From CAYLMG01 sp964568365 (GTDB taxonomy: Bacteria; Planctomycetota; Phycisphaerae; Sedimentisphaerales; Anaerobacaceae), in contig CAZMQF010000117.1 in assembly GCA_964568365.1 (NCBI GenBank), positions 1 through 8,098 of the forward strand: 8,098 bases of DNA, in the 5' to 3' direction. Positions 5,077 to 8,098 of the stretch are shown here, one piece after another (position 1 is the stretch's first letter; every line of letters begins with the position of its first letter). The translations under genes and the position numbers were made by a program. The notes under the pieces were generated by a model, which worked only from the letters and a program-made list of their open reading frames with translations, had not been told where the DNA came from and ran no database searches.

Positions 5077-6123
5077 ATGAAAACCTTATTTCGAACAATT
5101 GCTTTAATCGCTGTAATAAGTCTCAGTTGTGTATGCTTTTCTGAGGAATCTAAGGAGAAGGAAAAAGGAGCAAAGCTGGCAGAAACACTACGAGATTTAA
5201 CAAAACAGAAGGAAGAGCTCGACAGAAACCAAGAAGAACTAAAACGACAGTTAATGGAGCTGAACAGGCAAAGCGATGAAATTCAGCCAATAGTACCCCA
5301 GATGTCATTACTTCGACAAACAGCAAGGACAAGCGGAATAGTACTTTCAAGCGGGCGGCCGAGCGATATAGCCGATATTTCGATAGTTATCACATCGGAA
5401 GACGGCCAGCCTGAAAGAATCGCACAGGTAACAGAAGATATGGGCATAATGGCCCGGATACTTGACAAGCAAGTGCTCGAAATGCCTGCGCCACAGCCGA
5501 AACCACTGACTTACGGTGATAGAAGCTTTTATTACTTGCGTTCGGAAGCTCCGGGAGAAAAGATGACCAGAGGGATTTACATATCCGGGTATGGAGCACT
5601 GTTTTTAATGGAGGTTGATTTTCCGCTGAGGCCTCAGGTAAAAGTTGAAGAAAAAGAAGAGAAAAAAGCAGATGTCGGCGATATCTGGGAACAAACCAAG
5701 GGCGAACTGACGGGAAGGTATCAGGGAACCGATCCGAGCGAGAGGGAAATAAAAAGCGACAAACAAAAAGTTGCTTTTAATGAAGCAAAGGTTAAAGAAT
5801 TGAAGGAAGAAATAATAAAAGCTCTGAAGTATTCGTCCAACATCCGCTGTTTAGAGCCGGGCGATAACATTATTGTTGCCGTAAAAAGCGTCATCTATCA
5901 AGGTGGTGAAACAATCCGGGAAATTAATATTCTCGGTCACCGATTCGGCCGTGGAACCGGCGGCGGTATGGGCGGTTACGGCGGCGGATTCGTCGAAGAA
6001 AAAGAATCAAGTTCAATAACAGGTATGACAATAATGGTTGAAAAAGGTGATGTGGACTCATTTGCGGAAGGTGAGCTTGATTATGAGGAATTCTGCGAAG
6101 ATGTAGAGATTTTTGAATATTGA
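5077..6123 (+). CDS. Secreted coiled-coil protein of unknown function, with glycine-rich stretch
   Basis: This is about 348 residues, with no family I can name. A signal peptide is clear: KTLFR, a hydrophobic core at 7-21, and a likely cleavage near CFS-EE at 22/23. The two cysteines there do not make a good lipobox. Residues about 27-70 form a heptad-rich coiled coil (leucines at 34, 38, 41, 48, 55, 59 and 62). A mixed globular part follows; near its end a charged helix (around KVKELKEEIIKAL) precedes a beta-rich stretch with NIIVAVKSVIYQ. Residues 293-304 are glycine-rich (GTGGGMGGYGGG), and the C-terminus is strongly acidic (EEFCEDVEIFEY). Start choice: ATG 5077 has ideal spacing from AGGAG, but ATG 5071, two residues longer, is also possible. 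It is the last gene of the sigma operon, with a terminator 28 bp later. It may be the extracytoplasmic partner of the membrane regulator (inference). Confidence 0.8.
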   Translation: MKTLFRTIALIAVISLSCVCFSEESKEKEKGAKLAETLRDLTKQKEELDRNQEELKRQLMELNRQSDEIQPIVPQMSLLRQTARTSGIVLSSGRPSDIADISIVITSEDGQPERIAQVTEDMGIMARILDKQVLEMPAPQPKPLTYGDRSFYYLRSEAPGEKMTRGIYISGYGALFLMEVDFPLRPQVKVEEKEEKKADVGDIWEQTKGELTGRYQGTDPSEREIKSDKQKVAFNEAKVKELKEEIIKALKYSSNIRCLEPGDNIIVAVKSVIYQGGETIREINILGHRFGRGTGGGMGGYGGGFVEEKESSSITGMTIMVEKGDVDSFAEGELDYEEFCEDVEIFEY

Positions 6124-6150
6124 TACTGAGCAAAAGATTAATTAATTAAC

Positions 6151-6184
6151 AAAGCCGGGTTTTGTTGGAATGACCGGCTTTTTT
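6151..6184 (+). terminator. Rho-independent terminator of the sigma factor operon
   Basis: AAAGCCGG (6151-6158) pairs perfectly with CCGGCTTT (6174-6181) around a 15-base loop, and the T-run covers 6179-6184. It lies 28 bp past the last stop of the operon. Because A-rich sequence flanks the left arm, it could also act weakly on the converging gyrB transcript. Confidence 0.75.
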
Positions 6185-6218
6185 CATATATTCGATCCCT
6201 CGACTTTATCTATATCTA

Positions 6219-8098
6219 TTAGACGTCGAGATTTTGTACTTCGAGGGCGTGGTCTCTGATGAAGTTACGGCGTTTTTCGACATCGTCGCCCATAAGAATA
6301 CTGAAGAGCCTATCAGCTTCGCCGGCGTCTTCAAGCTGTACTTTTAACATAGTTCTCGTAGCAGGATTCATCGTAGTTTCCCACAATTGGTCCGAGTTCA
6401 TCTCGCCGAGTCCTTTGAATCGCTTCATTTCGATGCCTCGGCCTCCGATCTGCCTGATAGCTGAACAAATTTCGCCGAGAGAGGCAACCTCGTACTCATT
6501 TTCAGTATTTTTGAGCTGGAACTTTGTCGGCAGCGATTCACCCGATTCAGCTTTTTCAGCTTTTAGAAGATAATCCGACAGGTCAAGACCGAACTGCTCA
6601 TTCAGTTTTTTGTTTATCTGGTTGATTCTCGCGACTTCGTGTAGCTCTTCAGCTGAAAAAGGTTCTTCCTCGGCCTGCTGCTTAAAGGCTTTCTCAAGCT
6701 CGTCGATGCGCTTTTCATATTCATCTCCATCATAATATATCTCATCGGGCTGGCCCTGCAGCCTTATTCGGAATGTTGGCAGAGCTTTTCGGTTATAGTA
6801 TTTCTGGACGAAATCTTTGAATATTATACCCCTTCTCCTAAGGACGGTTATTAGCCGCTCGGCCTCTGAAAGGATTTTTACGAGCTGAGCGAGCTGTTTG
6901 TCAGCAATCTTTTTTGTTTTCGTGGTTTTTGGCTTTTTAGTGCTCTTCACAGTTGTTTTTCCTTTTGCCCCTGTCTCTATGTCTCTTATTAAAAGCTCGG
7001 TGCCTTCGAGCCCGCGATCGACCATTCTTTTGCGCATATGCGCTTCGCTCAGGACGTATTCCGACTTTTTTTGTCCCTTCGCCCTGACCTCGTAGAGCGG
7101 CGGCTGAGCGATATAAATCATATTGTGTTCTAAAAGCAGAGGCATCTGCCTGAAAAAGAATGTCAGCAGCAGTGTTCTTATGTGCGCTCCGTCAACGTCG
7201 GCGTCAGTCATTAAAACTATTTTTCCATATCTGCACTTATTGATGTCAAACTCGTCGGTTCCAATTCCGGCTCCGATTGCGCTGATGATTGTCCTGATTT
7301 CCTCGTGCGCGAGCATTTTCTCCAATCTTGCTTTTTCGACGTTCAGGATTTTCCCCTTCAGAGGCAGAATAGCCTGGATATTTCTGTCTCTGCCGCCCTT
7401 TGCCGAGCCGCCGGCAGAATCGCCCTCGACTATAAAGATTTCCGTAGAGGCTTTTTCCTTGCTTGAGCAGTCCCACAGTTTTCCCGGCAGGTTACCACTG
7501 GAAAGAGCACCTTTTCTTCTGGTAAGCTCCCTCGCTTTCCTTGCAGCCTCTCTCGCGGCTGATGCCTGTATCGCTTTATTAAGTATCCTTTTTGCATCGG
7601 CAGGGTGCTCCTCAATAAAGTTTCCAAGATATTTGTTTACCACAGTCTCAACAAAGCTTCCCACTTCAGGATTAGTCAGTCTCACCTTTGTCTGTGCTTC
7701 AAAATGCGGGTTTGCGAGTTTAACCGAGACGACCGCGGTAAGGCCCTCTCTGAGGTCATCGCCTGTCATCGCCTGGCCGTTCTTGAGCAGGTTGTTGGCC
7801 CTGGAATAATAATTCATCGTTCTCGTCAGGGCTGTTCTGTAACCTGACAGATGAGTGCCGCCGTCAATATTTCTAATATTATTTGCGAAGACGAGAACAT
7901 TTTCGCTATATCCTGTATTGTACTGCATCGCCACTTCGCAGCTGAGCTTAGCGTCGGTATCCTCCTTAGAGAAGTAGATTACGTCTCTGTGAAGCGTTTC
8001 TTTACCTTCATTGAGGTGCTTAACAAAAGCTTTCAGACCTTCCTCGAATTTGAAGACCTTCTTTTTGTTTTCCCTGTCGTCCCTGAATGTTATCTGCA
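6219..8098 (-). CDS. gyrB: DNA gyrase subunit B, C-terminal ~625 residues (5' end outside window)
   Basis: GyrB is the ATPase subunit of gyrase (GyrA2GyrB2), which introduces negative supercoils into DNA. The frame is open to the right edge; the GTG at 7934 is only an internal codon, as homologous sequence (ITFRDDRENKKK..., HRDVIYFSKED) continues upstream to 8098. Visible parts run in order. First is the transducer domain with NNIRNIDGGTHLSGYRTALT. Next is the TOPRIM domain with EGDSAGGSAKGGRDRNIQA (catalytic Glu at about 7425-7427), LPLKGKILNVEKAR, and the metal-binding MTDADVDGAHIRTL (about 7182-7212). After PPLYEV comes a long insert of the Gram-negative GyrB type, and then GLGEMNSDQLWETTMNP and a C-terminus ending LEVQNLDV. 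The insert and closing motifs favour GyrB over ParE. Oddity: a Lys/Thr-rich low-complexity tract in the insert, near 6890-6965. About 180 N-terminal residues (the ATP-binding GHKL fold) are missing. Confidence 0.97.
   Translation of the reverse strand, partial: QITFRDDRENKKKVFKFEEGLKAFVKHLNEGKETLHRDVIYFSKEDTDAKLSCEVAMQYNTGYSENVLVFANNIRNIDGGTHLSGYRTALTRTMNYYSRANNLLKNGQAMTGDDLREGLTAVVSVKLANPHFEAQTKVRLTNPEVGSFVETVVNKYLGNFIEEHPADAKRILNKAIQASAAREAARKARELTRRKGALSSGNLPGKLWDCSSKEKASTEIFIVEGDSAGGSAKGGRDRNIQAILPLKGKILNVEKARLEKMLAHEEIRTIISAIGAGIGTDEFDINKCRYGKIVLMTDADVDGAHIRTLLLTFFFRQMPLLLEHNMIYIAQPPLYEVRAKGQKKSEYVLSEAHMRKRMVDRGLEGTELLIRDIETGAKGKTTVKSTKKPKTTKTKKIADKQLAQLVKILSEAERLITVLRRRGIIFKDFVQKYYNRKALPTFRIRLQGQPDEIYYDGDEYEKRIDELEKAFKQQAEEEPFSAEELHEVARINQINKKLNEQFGLDLSDYLLKAEKAESGESLPTKFQLKNTENEYEVASLGEICSAIRQIGGRGIEMKRFKGLGEMNSDQLWETTMNPATRTMLKVQLEDAGEADRLFSILMGDDVEKRRNFIRDHALEVQNLDV

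Noticed and set aside
5077..5145. Lipoprotein signal in the secreted protein (cysteines 18 and 20)
   Set aside because: Position -3 is Ser for both cysteines rather than Leu/Val/Ile, so the lipobox is poor; ordinary signal peptide cleavage is more likely.
6199..6230. Inverted repeat CTCGAC / GTCGAG around the gyrB stop codon
   Set aside because: Only 6 bp arms, a 20-base AT-rich loop and no T-run; overlaps the end of gyrB. Probably chance.
7123..7809. Long plus-strand open frame (228 codons) opposite gyrB
   Set aside because: It is fully antisense to strongly conserved GyrB sequence including TOPRIM, and its hydrophobic composition is what the complement of such codons gives. It is a shadow frame.
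1..8098. CRISPR array, tRNA, rRNA, transposon ends or phage genes
   Set aside because: No regularly spaced direct repeats, cloverleaf-like sequence, terminal repeats with transposase, or phage-type proteins were seen on either strand.

Overview
The window reads as a piece of a bacterial chromosome of moderate GC. The best guess at lineage is Planctomycetota, possibly a Phycisphaerae/Sedimentisphaerales-type lineage. That guess rests on resemblance only: the wording of the ECF sigma factor (CFQETF in region 2), an ABC ATPase with an LLILDDP Walker B, a membrane protein ending in a zinc ribbon, and a long-form GyrB. No rRNA or other phylogenetic marker except partial gyrB is present, so this stays an inference.

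Layout. (1) 1-2838, plus strand: the end of an ABC-2 type export operon. It holds the C-terminal part of an ATPase, a six-segment permease, and a large membrane-anchored protein of unknown function that ends in a four-cysteine zinc ribbon. Gaps are only 24 and 10 bp, so the three are very probably one transcript. (2) 2943-3635, minus strand: a TPR lipoprotein that converges on the ABC operon, with a probable terminator between them. (3) 3636-3835: a divergent, AT-rich control region with a plausible promoter for each direction and a perfect 10-bp AT-only inverted repeat. (4) 3836-6123, plus strand: a compact three-gene unit of an ECF-type sigma factor, a single-pass membrane protein placed where an anti-sigma factor would be, and a secreted coiled-coil/glycine-rich protein, closed by a rho-independent terminator. 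(5) 6219 to the window end, minus strand: the C-terminal ~625 residues of DNA gyrase subunit B, running off the right edge.

Function. The sigma/membrane/secreted triad looks like a cell-surface signalling cassette: the membrane protein would hold the sigma factor until its extracytoplasmic helical part, or the secreted partner, senses a change. The membrane protein has no recognisable zinc anti-sigma motif and the secreted protein matches no family I know, so this cassette is the best candidate for something undescribed. The ABC operon's third protein is the second candidate. No tRNA, rRNA, CRISPR array, insertion sequence or phage gene was seen.
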